Positions 16,379-28,025 of a stretch of 47,008 nucleotides of DNA are shown piece after piece; position 1 is the stretch's first letter, and each line of letters begins with the position of its first letter. The notes under the pieces are model-generated. The model was not told the DNA's origin and made no database searches. It saw only the letters and a program-made list of their open reading frames with translations. The stretch spans positions 1-47,008 of the forward strand of contig JAQUDN010000005.1 of the NCBI GenBank assembly GCA_028685665.1. The letters run 5' to 3'. The translations under genes were made by a program, and so were the position numbers. Origin of the DNA: Burkholderiaceae bacterium (GTDB taxonomy: Bacteria > Pseudomonadota > Gammaproteobacteria > Burkholderiales > Burkholderiaceae_C).

Positions 16379-16486
16379 GGGGGCTTCCTGGTGCCGGGGG
16401 GCGGTGGGCACTGCGGGGGAGGGGGATGTTCTCACACCGCCCGGGGCTCCCGCACGGCCCGCGTTCCAGGCCGGGTGCATAAAAAA

Positions 16487-16492
16487 TACAAT
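16487..16492 (+). promoter_or_regulatory. -10 element of mnmA, implying a leaderless mRNA
   Basis: TACAAT matches TATAAT at five of six positions and ends seven bases before the mnmA ATG at 16500. Transcription should therefore start at or next to the start codon. No Shine-Dalgarno precedes the ATG. A convincing -35 is not visible. Confidence 0.6.
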
Positions 16493-16499
16493 CGGCGCC

Positions 16500-17624
16500 A
16501 TGAAAGCATCCTCCAAGCAGCGCGTTGTTGTCGGCCTGTCCGGCGGCGTGGACTCTGCCGTCACCGCCCACCTGCTCCAGCAGCAGGGCCACGAGGTGGT
16601 CGGCATCTTCATGAAGAACTGGGAAGATGACGACGACAGCGAGTTCTGTTCATCGAACATCGATTTTGTGGATGCCGCTGCCGTGGCCGATGTGCTGGGC
16701 ATCGAGATCGAGCATGTCAACTTTGCCGCCGAGTACAAGGACCGCGTGTTTGCCGAGTTCCTGCGCGAATACCAGGCCGGCCGCACCCCCAACCCCGATG
16801 TGCTGTGCAATGCCGAGATCAAGTTCAAGGCCTTTCTGGACCACGCCATGCGCCTGGGCGCCGAGAAGATCGCCACCGGCCATTACGCCCGCGTGCGCCA
16901 GAACCCCGGCACCGGCTTGTATGAGCTGCTCAAGGGCCTGGACCCCTCCAAGGACCAGAGCTACTTTTTGCACCGCCTGAACCAGGCGCAGCTGGCCAAG
17001 ACGCTGTTCCCGGTGGGCGAGCTGCACAAGACCGAGGTGCGCCGCATCGCCGCCGAGATCGGCCTGCCCAACGCCCGGAAGAAGGACTCGACCGGCATCT
17101 GCTTCATTGGCGAGCGGCCGTTCCGCGATTTTCTCAACCGGTACATCTCCCACGCGCCTGGCCCGATCCAGGACGATCGGGGCCGCACGCTGGGCCGGCA
17201 TGTGGGCCTGAGCTTCTACACCCTGGGCCAGCGCCAGGGCCTGGGGATTGGCGGCGTCAAGGAAAAAGGCGCACAGCGCGGCGGCGGCGAGCACCACCCC
17301 TGGTTCGTGGCGCGCAAGGACCTCGACCGCAACATCCTGCGCGTGGTGCAGGGCCACGACCATCCGTGGCTGCTGTCGCACCGCCTGGATGCCCAGGACG
17401 CCAGCTGGTGCGCGGGCCACCCGCCCTTGCCCGGCGCCTATGCCGCCAAGACCCGCTACCGCCAGCCAGACGCGGCCTGCAGCGTGCGGAGCGCCGAGGC
17501 CCAGGCCTTTCGCCTGGAGTTTCCCGAGGCCCAGTGGGCCGTCACGCCCGGCCAGAGCGCCGTGCTCTACGACGGCGAGGTCTGCCTGGGCGGCGGGGTG
17601 ATCAATGCCGTGGACCCAGCGTGA
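16500..17624 (+). CDS. mnmA: tRNA-specific 2-thiouridylase MnmA
   Basis: The 374-residue protein installs the 2-thio group on uridine 34 of tRNA-Lys, -Glu and -Gln, using ATP and sulfur relayed by the IscS/Tus system. It shows the PP-loop SGGVDS at residues 14-19, the nucleophile in [19 protein letters not shown], the Lys-Asp-Ser loop with catalytic Cys in [10 protein letters not shown], and the family C-terminal beta-barrel ending near [11 protein letters not shown]. Length and motifs match the family. The gene is divergent from the LysR gene. Confidence 0.97.
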   Translation: MKASSKQRVVVGLSGGVDSAVTAHLLQQQGHEVVGIFMKNWEDDDDSEFCSSNIDFVDAAAVADVLGIEIEHVNFAAEYKDRVFAEFLREYQAGRTPNPDVLCNAEIKFKAFLDHAMRLGAEKIATGHYARVRQNPGTGLYELLKGLDPSKDQSYFLHRLNQAQLAKTLFPVGELHKTEVRRIAAEIGLPNARKKDSTGICFIGERPFRDFLNRYISHAPGPIQDDRGRTLGRHVGLSFYTLGQRQGLGIGGVKEKGAQRGGGEHHPWFVARKDLDRNILRVVQGHDHPWLLSHRLDAQDASWCAGHPPLPGAYAAKTRYRQPDAACSVRSAEAQAFRLEFPEAQWAVTPGQSAVLYDGEVCLGGGVINAVDPA

Positions 17625-17640
17625 GCGGGTTTGTGCATCC

Positions 17641-17693
17641 AAATGGGCTCTAGGGCTTTCCAGATAAGCCCTGGTAGCTATTAAATGAGTAGC
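17641..17693 (+). repeat. Copy of dispersed AGCTAT palindromic element after mnmA
   Basis: AAATGGGCTCT leads into AGGGCTT (17652) and AAGCCCT (17666), a 7-base inverted repeat. It is followed by AGCTATTAAATGAGTAGC, whose ends GCTAT/GTAGC nearly pair. It lies directly before the next gene's ATG. Confidence 0.7.
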
Positions 17694-17695
17694 GT

Positions 17696-18625
17696 ATGAG
17701 CCGGCCTGTCGCCCCTGTCGTCCTTGCCCGCATCGCCGGAGCCTGCGGCCTGGTGCTGGGGCTCGTGGCGTGCAGCGCACCGACCCAGGGCCCGCCCGGG
17801 GTCGCGCGGCCGTCAGCGCCATCGGCGCCCGCGCCAGAGTCCGAGCCCCCGCTGGCGCTGACCCTGGTGCCCTCCCTGCCCTTGCGGGCGCCGGCCCCGT
17901 CCCTGGAGCCGCCGCCCTTGGCCGCGTCTTTTGCCAACGAGGTCCACCCGCGCCTGGGCCTGCCGCCGGACGAGCAAGCCGCCTACGGCCAGCGCCTGCA
18001 GGCGGCGCTGGAGGCGGCGGGCCTGCGCCTGTCGGCGCCGCAATTCGTGGTGCTGGTCGATCGCAGCCCCCAGGTCCAGGCCGCCTTGCTCTACTGGGGC
18101 GATGCCGCCAGCGGCTGGCGCCTGGTGGGGGCCACGCCCGTGTCCACGGGCCTGCCGGGGCGGTTTGCGTATTTCCTCACGCCCCTGGGCGTGTTTCCCC
18201 ACACGCTGGCCCACCCGGACTTTCGGGCCGAGGGCACGAAAAACCCGCAGGGTTTTCGGGGGTATGGGCGCAAAGGCCTGCGGGTGTATGACTTTGGCTG
18301 GATCGCCGCGCAGCGCACCTGGGGCAAGCGCACCCCGGGGGAGCTGCGGCTGCAGATGCACGCCACCGACCCCGATCTGGCGGAGCACCGCCTGGGCCTG
18401 CCGCTGTCGGCGGGCTGCGTGCGCATTCCGGCCACGCTCAACGACTTCATCGACCGCCACGGCCTCCTCGACGCCGACTACCAGCGCGCCGTCGCCGCCG
18501 GCCAGCGCCTGTGGGTGCTGCGCCCCGACCGCACCCCCACGCCGACCCCCGGGAGCTATCTGGTGGTCATCGACACCGAACGGACCCAGCGGCCCGACTG
18601 GTCGCCCCGGCCCCCGGCCCGCTGA
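17696..18625 (+). CDS. L,D-transpeptidase-like (YkuD) lipoprotein with variant active site
   Basis: The 309-residue protein starts with a lipoprotein signal (LVAC, Cys26), then a Pro/Ala/Ser-rich spacer to about residue 80. A catalytic region follows with GVFPHTLAHPDFRAEGTKN and MHATDPDLAEHRLGLPLSAGCVRI. H222 and C241 are spaced as in the YkuD signature (H, 15 residues, S, x, G, C). The His of the usual SHGC motif is Ala239, a substitution that related lipoproteins also seem to tolerate. The expected role is cross-linking or lipoprotein attachment of peptidoglycan in the periplasm. Activity is likely but not certain given the variant motif. Confidence 0.82.
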   Translation: MSRPVAPVVLARIAGACGLVLGLVACSAPTQGPPGVARPSAPSAPAPESEPPLALTLVPSLPLRAPAPSLEPPPLAASFANEVHPRLGLPPDEQAAYGQRLQAALEAAGLRLSAPQFVVLVDRSPQVQAALLYWGDAASGWRLVGATPVSTGLPGRFAYFLTPLGVFPHTLAHPDFRAEGTKNPQGFRGYGRKGLRVYDFGWIAAQRTWGKRTPGELRLQMHATDPDLAEHRLGLPLSAGCVRIPATLNDFIDRHGLLDADYQRAVAAGQRLWVLRPDRTPTPTPGSYLVVIDTERTQRPDWSPRPPAR

Positions 18626-18648
18626 CCCGCGTTCGGCTATGGTCTGTA

Positions 18649-18665
18649 CAGCAGCTAAGCTGCTG
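18649..18665. promoter_or_regulatory. Palindrome just before the calcium antiporter start
   Basis: CAGCAGCT-A-AGCTGCTG is a perfect palindrome with 8-base arms. It ends two bases before the ATG at 18668. It could be an operator or an RNA hairpin that limits access of the ribosome. A -10-like TATGGT lies at 18638-18643. Confidence 0.45.
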
Positions 18666-18667
18666 CC

Positions 18668-19684
18668 ATGACCCATCCTATGTTTGTTTGGCTTCAGTTC
18701 GCTGTGTGCATGGTCTTGATCGGCGTCGCAGGCACACGCTTGATTCGTTATGGTGACGCGATTGCTGCCTTGACAGGACTATCCCGCAGTTGGATAGGGT
18801 TGATTTTGGTCGCTACGGTGACGTCGTTGCCTGAGTTGGTCACTGGCCTGAGCGCCGTGACCCTCACCAAGGCCCCGGATATTGCGGTGGGAGATGCGTT
18901 GGGGAGCTGCGTTTTCAACCTCACGATTCTGGCGTTTGTGGATGCGTTTTATCGGAAGGAGATGGTTTATGCGGTTGCCCACCGTGGGCATGTGCTGCCC
19001 GCTATTTTGGGCGCGCTTTTACTCACGACGACCTCCTTGATTCTGGTGTTGAGTGCTCAAGGTAGCCTCCCTATGCTGGGCCATATCAGCATCGGCAGCG
19101 TGGTGTTGATCGCGCTGTATATCTTGGCAATGCGGCTTCTTTATGTGGTTGAGCAACGGCACCATACCCCTGTCTCTGAGCCTCTGTCGCAACTGATAGG
19201 TCTTCTGAGTCTGAAGTCAGCACTCATGGGTTATTCCATTGCTTCGGTCGTGATTGTTTGCAGTGGTATCTGGTTGCCGTTTCTCGGGGTGGAGTTGGCG
19301 CGCATCATGGGTTGGTCCAACTCGTTCGTGGGTACTTTGCTGGTTGCATTCGCTACGTCAGTCCCTGAATTGGCTACGACCATAGCTGCTTTGCGGATGG
19401 GCACTGTGGATTTGGCGATGGGCAATTTGCTGGGCAGTAATTTATTTGACGTCCTGATCCTGGCTATTGATGACGTGGCGTATCAGGCGGGGCCTTTGTA
19501 TGAACGTGTCTCCCCGCTCCATCTCGTCTCGGCATTGATCGCAGCCACCATGACGGGAGTCGTCGCGGTGGCTTTGACATATCGCCCTATTTCCCGTGTG
19601 CTGCATCTGGGCAGTTGGGCCAGCGTCATGTTGTTGACCCTGTATCTGCTGAACGCGGTGGTTCAGTTTTTACACGGGAACTGA
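18668..19684 (+). CDS. Sodium/calcium exchanger family antiporter (YrbG-like)
   Basis: The 338-residue integral membrane protein has two homologous halves of about five membrane segments each. Each half has the alpha-repeat signature of the Ca2+:cation antiporter family: ATVTSLPELVTGLSAV with GDALGSCVFNL in the first, and VAFATSVPELATTIAALR with GNLLGSNLFDVLIL in the second. The Glu of each SLPEL/SVPEL motif is the cation ligand. It would export Ca2+ (or another cation) in exchange for Na+ or H+. Its base composition is clearly lower in GC than the neighbours, suggesting horizontal acquisition together with the convergent antiporter. Confidence 0.93.
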   Translation: MTHPMFVWLQFAVCMVLIGVAGTRLIRYGDAIAALTGLSRSWIGLILVATVTSLPELVTGLSAVTLTKAPDIAVGDALGSCVFNLTILAFVDAFYRKEMVYAVAHRGHVLPAILGALLLTTTSLILVLSAQGSLPMLGHISIGSVVLIALYILAMRLLYVVEQRHHTPVSEPLSQLIGLLSLKSALMGYSIASVVIVCSGIWLPFLGVELARIMGWSNSFVGTLLVAFATSVPELATTIAALRMGTVDLAMGNLLGSNLFDVLILAIDDVAYQAGPLYERVSPLHLVSALIAATMTGVVAVALTYRPISRVLHLGSWASVMLLTLYLLNAVVQFLHGN

Positions 19685-19713
19685 TACTGACCAAACCCTT
19701 GCAAGGTGGGTGT

Positions 19714-20970
19714 CTAAAGCCAGCGGAAGGCCAAGATGGCGACCAGCGTAGGAGGCAGTGCCCCTAGCAGGAGCCCCAAGGGCTGAATGGCATTGTCCGA
19801 GAACTTCTCTTTCAGAATGGCCGCGCCTGCGGGATTGGGTGCGTTGGCAATCAGCGTGAGTCCGCCGCCGGTGACAGCTCCTGCGACCAGTGCCGTCTTG
19901 AACTCCAGGCTCAAGCCTTCCACGAGCGAGGCAAGGTAGGTGAGCGCAGCGTTATCCGTCAAAGCGGTCAGCGCAGTCGCGCCAAAGTACACCGCGTTGA
20001 CGTCCATGCCCATCAAGACCGGCTCTAGCCACCACTGCTGCAGCCCCCCCAGCACGACCAAGCCACCTAGAAAAAAGGCTACCAGCATCGCCTCACGCAG
20101 GATGAGTGGGTTTTGGTGCCGCTGGTAGGCCGTTGTAAAACCCAAGAAGAACAGGAACAGGCCCAGAAACACCGCTGGATGGTGGGCAAAGACCACGACC
20201 AATGCCAGGAAAATCAGGTGGACCATAACAACCATATGCGGCACATAGACCGTATCGTTCTGTGGTTTGTCCGCCATATGTCCCAACTCCTTGCGAAAGA
20301 GCAACATGGCCGAGCCTGCATTGATGCACACCGCAATGGCAGCCTTCCAGCCGAAGTTGGCCATCATGAATCCCATATCCCAATTCCATTTAGCGGCGAC
20401 CATGAGCACAGGTGGTGCCGCAAAAGGTGTCAGGGTGCCCCCAATTGAGATGTTCACGAAGAGCACGCCCAAGGTCACATATTTCAATTTGGTCGATACC
20501 GCACGAGAGAACAAGGTGTCTCTGAGCATCAGTGCGGCCAGTGTCATGGCAGCAGGTTCGGTGATGAATGAACCGAACAACGGAACAGCCGAGAGCACTA
20601 GAAAATACAAGGCCATACCTTGCGGTAACCGGGTGCCGCGAGCTAGGCCCCGGACCAGCGTACCCGCGAACTGCAAGATAGGTCGGGTACCTGCAATCAC
20701 CATGATGGCGAAGACAAACAGCGGCTCGGTGAAGTTTCTGGAGTCGAGGTAGGCTGTTGCCTCTTCTGGGCCACGAATACCAAACATGAACAGCATCAGA
20801 ACCATGGCCCAAAAGCCAAAAACCACCTCAACCTCTCCAAGCAGATGCCAGATTCCGGCATGGCGTGGCTGTGTGTGTGCTAAATGCTCAAAGAACTTAG
20901 TCGAAAAGGTGTGGATGACTGCGAGTGCGAAAAGCACTGCGCCAATGATCTGTATCAGGGTTGGGTTCAT
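19714..20970 (-). CDS. Putative Na+/H+ antiporter of the Na_H_antiport_3 / DUF1504 type
   Basis: The 418-residue protein is an integral membrane protein with about ten to twelve hydrophobic segments. It resembles the putative Na+/H+ antiporter family of proteobacteria, with FGFWAMVLMLFMF, GSFITEPAAMTLAALMLRD, GGTLTPFAAPPVLMVA and ALTDNAALTYLASL. The polar residues in SFITEP and ALTDNA resemble ion-binding helix breaks of arsenite/Na+ antiporter-like folds. It ends 29 bases from the convergent calcium antiporter and shares its lower GC content. Ion specificity is inferred from the family name only. Confidence 0.85.
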   Translation of the reverse strand: MNPTLIQIIGAVLFALAVIHTFSTKFFEHLAHTQPRHAGIWHLLGEVEVVFGFWAMVLMLFMFGIRGPEEATAYLDSRNFTEPLFVFAIMVIAGTRPILQFAGTLVRGLARGTRLPQGMALYFLVLSAVPLFGSFITEPAAMTLAALMLRDTLFSRAVSTKLKYVTLGVLFVNISIGGTLTPFAAPPVLMVAAKWNWDMGFMMANFGWKAAIAVCINAGSAMLLFRKELGHMADKPQNDTVYVPHMVVMVHLIFLALVVVFAHHPAVFLGLFLFFLGFTTAYQRHQNPLILREAMLVAFFLGGLVVLGGLQQWWLEPVLMGMDVNAVYFGATALTALTDNAALTYLASLVEGLSLEFKTALVAGAVTGGGLTLIANAPNPAGAAILKEKFSDNAIQPLGLLLGALPPTLVAILAFRWL

Positions 20971-21086
20971 GGGGCCGGCGTAAAGAAACCGCGAGGCGGC
21001 CCGACCTTCGCATAAACCTGCCGAATCAGTATGACTGCGACACCCTCACTGAGTATATGAGGCCCCAAATAGGGGGCAGAAATGCG

Positions 21087-21656
21087 TCAGAACGGAATAT
21101 CGTCGTCCATGTCGTCAAACCCCGAGGCGGCGCGCGGTGCTTGGGCCATGGGGGCCGGCGCGGGGCGCGGTGCGGGGGGGGCCATGGGGCGGGGTGGGGG
21201 CGCTGCGCGGCGGGGCGCGTTGTCGTAGCCGCCGGCATCGCCGCCGCCACCGTAGCCGCCGTCGTCATAGCCACCGCCACTGCTGGGCATGCCGCCGCCT
21301 TGGCCGCCGCCGCCCATGCCCTGGCGGCTGCCCAGCATCTGCATCTGATCGGCCCGGATTTCGGTGCTGTATTTTTCGACGCCGCTCTGGTCGGTCCACT
21401 TGCGGGTGCGCAGGCTGCCTTCGACATAGACCTGCGAGCCCTTGCGCAGGTACTGGCCCGCGATTTCGGCCAGGCGGCCGTTGAAGATGACGCGGTGCCA
21501 TTCGGTGGCCTCGCGCATTTCGCCGCTTTGCTTGTCTTTCCACTTGTCGGTGGTGGCAATGGTCACATTGGCCACCTGGTCGCCGCTGGGGAAGGTGCGC
21601 ATTTCGGGATCGCGGCCCAGATTGCCGACGATGATGACTTTGTTCACGGATGCCAT
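21087..21656 (-). CDS. ssb: Single-stranded DNA-binding protein
   Basis: The 189-residue protein has an OB fold in residues 1-110 ([49 protein letters not shown]). A Gly-rich then Pro/Ala-rich linker follows, and the acidic tip DDMDDDIPF recruits repair and replication partners. The length is usual for betaproteobacteria. It lies downstream of an MFS gene and near uvrA, a common arrangement in this group. I see no clear LexA box in its upstream gap. Confidence 0.97.
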   Translation of the reverse strand: MASVNKVIIVGNLGRDPEMRTFPSGDQVANVTIATTDKWKDKQSGEMREATEWHRVIFNGRLAEIAGQYLRKGSQVYVEGSLRTRKWTDQSGVEKYSTEIRADQMQMLGSRQGMGGGGQGGGMPSSGGGYDDGGYGGGGDAGGYDNAPRRAAPPPRPMAPPAPRPAPAPMAQAPRAASGFDDMDDDIPF

Positions 21657-21751
21657 GCTGCTCTACCTCAATGTTGGAGGGCGCTTGGGCCCCGGGGGGC
21701 TGCGCGCCAAACGCGTGATTGTGCCGCAATGCGGCCAGGGCGGCGGCCGTT

Positions 21752-23017
21752 TCAGTGGCCTCCCGGGCTGGCTCCCCGGGCCGTGGGGCGCAGGGGCCAG
21801 GTCAACACCAGCCACAGCGCCGTGAGGGCGGTGGTCACGGCAAACAGGCCGGGCGCACCGGCCCATTTGACCAGGGCGCCCCCCAGAGCGCCGCCCGCGA
21901 ACAGGCCCAGCGATTGCAGGGTGTTGTAGCTGCCCAGGGCCGCGCCGCGCAGGTGCGCCGGGGCCATGCGCGAGACCAGGCTGGGTTGGCTGGCTTCCAG
22001 CGCATTGAAGCCGCAAAAGAACACAAACATCAGCGGCCCCAGCAGCCACAGGGTGGGCGCGCTGCCGCTGGCCGCGACACCGCCCAGACCGATCTGCACG
22101 GCCAGCACCAGGCCAATGGCGCCCAGGAGCGCCGCCCGCAGGTGGCCGCGCCGCTCCAGCGCAAACAGGCCGCCCATGGCCCCGAACGACAGCAGCACCG
22201 CAGGCAGGTAGACCTGCCAGTGCCGGTCTTTGCCCAGGCCGGCCTGCACCAGCAGGGCCGGCACGGCCACCCACATGGCGAGCTGCACGGTGTGCAGCAC
22301 GAACACGCCCAGGTTCAGGCGCAGCAGATCGGGGTGGCCCCAGACGTCGGCCAGGCGGCCGCGGGGGGCGTTGGTGTGCTGGGCGGGTTCGGGGGGCACC
22401 ACCCACAGCACCACGGCCACGCCGACCAGCGCCAGCGCGCAGGTCAGGCCGAACAGGCCGGCCAGGCCGATGCGGGCGCTCAGCCAGGGCGCAGCCACCA
22501 GGGCCAGGGCAAACATCAGCCCGATGCTGCCGCCCACCAGGGCCATGGCCTTGGTGCGCACGGCGTCGCGGGTCTGGTCGGCCAGCAGGGCGGTCACGGC
22601 GGCCGAGACCGCCCCTGCGCCCTGCAAGGCCCGCCCGAGCAGCAGGCCGGTCAGGGAGTCGGCCAGTGCGGCCAGCAGGCTGCCGCCGGCAAACACCAGC
22701 AGGCCCAGCACGATGACCCGTTTGCGCCCGAAGCGGTCGGACGCCAGGCCCAGCGGCAGTTGCAGCACGGCCTGGGTGAGGCCATAGATGCCCATGGCCA
22801 GGCCGACCAGGGCCGGGTCGTCCCCCCCGGGGTACTTGCGCGCCTCCAGGGCGAACACGGGCAGCACCAGGAACAGGCCCAGCATGCGCAGCGCAAAGAT
22901 CAGGGCCAGGGAGAGGCTGGAGCGCCGCTCCAGGGGCGTCATGGCGTAGGCGGCAGGGGACGGGTCGGAGGGGGCCGCAGGGGCGCCCGCAGACGGAATG
23001 GACGAGGAATCTGGCAC
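21752..23017 (-). CDS. MFS transporter (YajR-like)
   Basis: The protein has 421 residues from the GTG at 23017; the ATG at 22942 would give 396. It has twelve predicted membrane segments, with the MFS motif A in [16 protein letters not shown]. It starts with [34 protein letters not shown] in the region after 22942 (quoted here only as the family-like beginning). The family exports drugs or sugars, and the substrate is unknown. It is on the strand opposite uvrA and 95 bases upstream of ssb. The start is uncertain because neither candidate has a good ribosome binding site. Confidence 0.9.
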   Translation of the reverse strand: MPDSSSIPSAGAPAAPSDPSPAAYAMTPLERRSSLSLALIFALRMLGLFLVLPVFALEARKYPGGDDPALVGLAMGIYGLTQAVLQLPLGLASDRFGRKRVIVLGLLVFAGGSLLAALADSLTGLLLGRALQGAGAVSAAVTALLADQTRDAVRTKAMALVGGSIGLMFALALVAAPWLSARIGLAGLFGLTCALALVGVAVVLWVVPPEPAQHTNAPRGRLADVWGHPDLLRLNLGVFVLHTVQLAMWVAVPALLVQAGLGKDRHWQVYLPAVLLSFGAMGGLFALERRGHLRAALLGAIGLVLAVQIGLGGVAASGSAPTLWLLGPLMFVFFCGFNALEASQPSLVSRMAPAHLRGAALGSYNTLQSLGLFAGGALGGALVKWAGAPGLFAVTTALTALWLVLTWPLRPTARGASPGGH

Positions 23018-23080
23018 GGCGATGCGCGTGGGTAAAACAGCGATTCTCGCGCATTGGCCAGGGCCCGACCGGTGCGCTGG

Positions 23081-23121
23081 GGATTTCCGAAATCCGGTGA
23101 GAGATCCGCCCTCCACCGGAT
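23081..23121. promoter_or_regulatory. Two palindromes in the uvrA/MFS divergent region
   Basis: GGATTTC-C-GAAATCC (23081-23095) is a perfect palindrome. It overlaps an inverted repeat ATCCGGTG (23092-23099) and CACCGGAT (23114-23121). The position between divergent promoters suggests an operator, but I cannot name the regulator and it is not a LexA box. Confidence 0.35.
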
Positions 23122-23215
23122 CGCACAGAACGACCCACCCAGGGGCGGTGGACCCGAAGTCCGGCGGGCGGGGGGTGTCCTATCATGGCGGGTTGTCCTG
23201 TTTCGAGCCTGTCCT

Positions 23216-26287
<3,072 letters not shown>

Positions 26288-26325
26288 GCCCTGGATTGCT
26301 TGCGTACGCCAGGGGATTGGGCATC

Positions 26326-26379
26326 AAATCAGCCTCTAGAGCTTTCTGAGCTTGGGGTTTAAGCTATCTTTTAAGGAGC
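26326..26379 (+). repeat. Copy of dispersed AGCTAT palindromic element between uvrA and the thioesterase
   Basis: AAATCAGCCTCTAGAGCTTTC leads to AAGCTATCTTTTAAGGAGC. It aligns base for base in outline with the copy at 17641-17693 (AAAT, CTCTAG, GCTTTC, AGCTAT, final AGC). Confidence 0.65.
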
Positions 26380-26504
26380 TTCGGGGTGGTCTATCGAACG
26401 GTCCGTGGCCTGTCCACCGGCCGGTTCACAGGCTTGCCTCGTGCGGGCGATCGGGAATAATGCCCGGCAGTCCCTGCGGGGACCCTTCCAAGGACGACAC
26501 CGGC

Positions 26505-26936
26505 ATGCATTCCATCACCCTGCGTTTTCTGGCAGCCCAGAGTGCCCCGCTCCAGGCGGGGCGCATTCCGGGCGGCACTGTGCTGCGCTGGGTCGATGAA
26601 GCCGCGGGCGCCTGCGCCAGTGCCTGGTCCCAAGGCGTGTGTGTGGCTGCGTTTCTCGGCGGCGCCCATTTTCGGCGGCCCATTCGGCCCGGGGATCTGG
26701 TGGAAGTCCAGGCCCGCCTGGCCTATACCACCGACACCCAGATGTACCTGGCGGTGGAGGTGCGCGGCGGCCCCCTCCAGGGCGGGCCGCTGGAAGACGT
26801 GGTGCATTGCGTGGCCGTGTACACCGCGCTCGATGCGAGCGAAGCCCCCTGCGCGGTGGCGCCCTTCAGTCCCGAGAGTCCGGGGGACATCGCCCTGGCC
26901 CAGCGGGTCCAGGCCCACCTCCACGCCGCGCGCTGA
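26505..26936 (+). CDS. Acyl-CoA thioesterase, hotdog fold
   Basis: The 143-residue protein contains GGTVLRWVDEAAGACA, with the catalytic Asp of BACH/YciA-type hotdog thioesterases, then VAAFLGGAHFRRPIRPGDLVEV. It would hydrolyse acyl-CoA to free acid and CoA in the cytoplasm. I chose the ATG at 26505 because AAGGACG stands just upstream. An in-frame ATG at 26460 overlaps an AATAAT -10-like sequence. It is a single-gene unit bracketed by two copies of the dispersed repeat. Confidence 0.88.
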   Translation: MHSITLRFLAAQSAPLQAGRIPGGTVLRWVDEAAGACASAWSQGVCVAAFLGGAHFRRPIRPGDLVEVQARLAYTTDTQMYLAVEVRGGPLQGGPLEDVVHCVAVYTALDASEAPCAVAPFSPESPGDIALAQRVQAHLHAAR

Positions 26937-26983
26937 CCGCGTCCTGCCCTGGGCCCTGTCCAACAGACCATGGGGGCTGAGGT

Positions 26984-27045
26984 TTCAGGCTTTAGAGGCC
27001 TCCAGGGCATATCAGGCCATCGTTTCAAGCTATCAAAGAAGTAGC
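26984..27045 (+). repeat. Copy of dispersed AGCTAT palindromic element after the thioesterase
   Basis: GCTTTAGAGGCCTCCAGGGC is followed by CAAGCTATCAAAGAAGTAGC at 27026-27045. The last part preserves the GCTAT...GTAGC palindrome well. It lies between convergent genes. Confidence 0.6.
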
Positions 27046-27047
27046 AT

Positions 27048-28025
27048 TCACAGGGCTTTGCGGCGTGCGTAGCGCACCACGGTGACACCGGGGCGTGCCT
27101 GCCGGGTGGACGGCATCACCAGCACGCAGTCGTCATAGGGCGTGGTGACGGGGACGCCGTCGTTGTCGCCGATCACGGTGCCGGCTTTCTCGAAGCGTTC
27201 CAGCCCGGTGTAGGGCGCCGCGAAGCGGAAGGCGCTGCTGCGGGCCACCACGGGGCCGGTCACTTCCAGCGCCCATTGGCGTGGGGCGTCGGGCAACCGC
27301 CAGCCGGGCAGCTGCCGGGCCAGGGTCTCGGCGCTGAGCGCGCCGGACTGTTCGAGAAAGCGCACGCACTGGTCCTGCGCCACGGCGCGGCTTTGCGGGT
27401 CGCCGTGGAAGCCGCATTCGATGAGCAGGGAGCGGGTGTCGCCGCCTGCGCCATCGCCCAGGCCGAAGCGCCCGTAGTCACGCATGCGCACGCCGTCCTG
27501 GTGGCCCGCGTCCACCACCACGTGTTCGGGTGAGCGCATGGCGCGCGCCAGCGCCAGGTTGCGTGGCTGCAGGCCCGTGAGCAGCAGCGGCGCCGAGGCC
27601 TCGTGCATGGAATGGAGGTCCAGCAGCCAGTCGGCCCTGGCCACGAAGGGGCGCAGCGCCTGGGCGCGGCGGCGTTCGCGGGTGTCGCCGGCATCGATGC
27701 GCGCGTCGAGCCACTGGCGGTTGAGGTCTTCGTCGGTGAAGCGCGAGGCGTCGTGGTTCGCGGGGTCGAAGCGGTCGAACGCATCGAGGTTGCAGAACGC
27801 GAGCGTGAGCGTGCCGTGCTCGGGGCGCACGCCCGCCTCCAGCAGGCCTTTGAGGGCCCAGGCACCGCACAGCTCGTTGCCATGCACGAGTGCGCTGAGC
27901 ATCACGTGGCGCCCGGGCCGTCCGGCGTCGAAATACCACACGCCCTCGGTACCGGTGTTGCCCGCGCGCCAGGCGGCGAGGTCGGGGGCGGGGAGTGCGA
28001 AGGTCGGAGAGGGGCTGTGCTTCAT
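27048..28025 (-). CDS. Succinylglutamate desuccinylase/aspartoacylase-like zinc amidohydrolase
   Basis: The 325-residue protein has M14/AspA-type zinc ligands: H48 and E51 in LVHGNELCG, and H138 in LDLHSMH, plus EDLNRQW and the putative catalytic Glu in IECGFHGD. It probably cleaves an N-acyl amino acid in the cytoplasm. The start codon overlaps the stop of the Bug receptor by four bases (ATGA), so the receptor and hydrolase are translationally coupled. This suggests the receptor captures the substrate or a related acid. The exact substrate is not identifiable. Confidence 0.88.
   Translation of the reverse strand: MKHSPSPTFALPAPDLAAWRAGNTGTEGVWYFDAGRPGRHVMLSALVHGNELCGAWALKGLLEAGVRPEHGTLTLAFCNLDAFDRFDPANHDASRFTDEDLNRQWLDARIDAGDTRERRRAQALRPFVARADWLLDLHSMHEASAPLLLTGLQPRNLALARAMRSPEHVVVDAGHQDGVRMRDYGRFGLGDGAGGDTRSLLIECGFHGDPQSRAVAQDQCVRFLEQSGALSAETLARQLPGWRLPDAPRQWALEVTGPVVARSSAFRFAAPYTGLERFEKAGTVIGDNDGVPVTTPYDDCVLVMPSTRQARPGVTVVRYARRKAL

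Larger units (their letters stand above)
18640..21010. other. Lower-GC island with two convergent cation antiporter genes
   Basis: Across this stretch third codon positions carry many A and T (for example TTGATTCGTTATGGTGACGCG), whereas flanking genes are almost all G or C there. The switch occurs near 18640 and again near 21010. No integrase, insertion sequence or direct repeat is visible at either edge. Confidence 0.7.

Noticed and set aside
20971-21086. LexA box upstream of uvrA or ssb
   Set aside because: No CTGT-N8-ACAG match was seen in the upstream gaps of uvrA (23018-23215) or ssb (21657-21751). The 20971-21086 gap lies downstream of ssb and holds only the antiporter upstream region.
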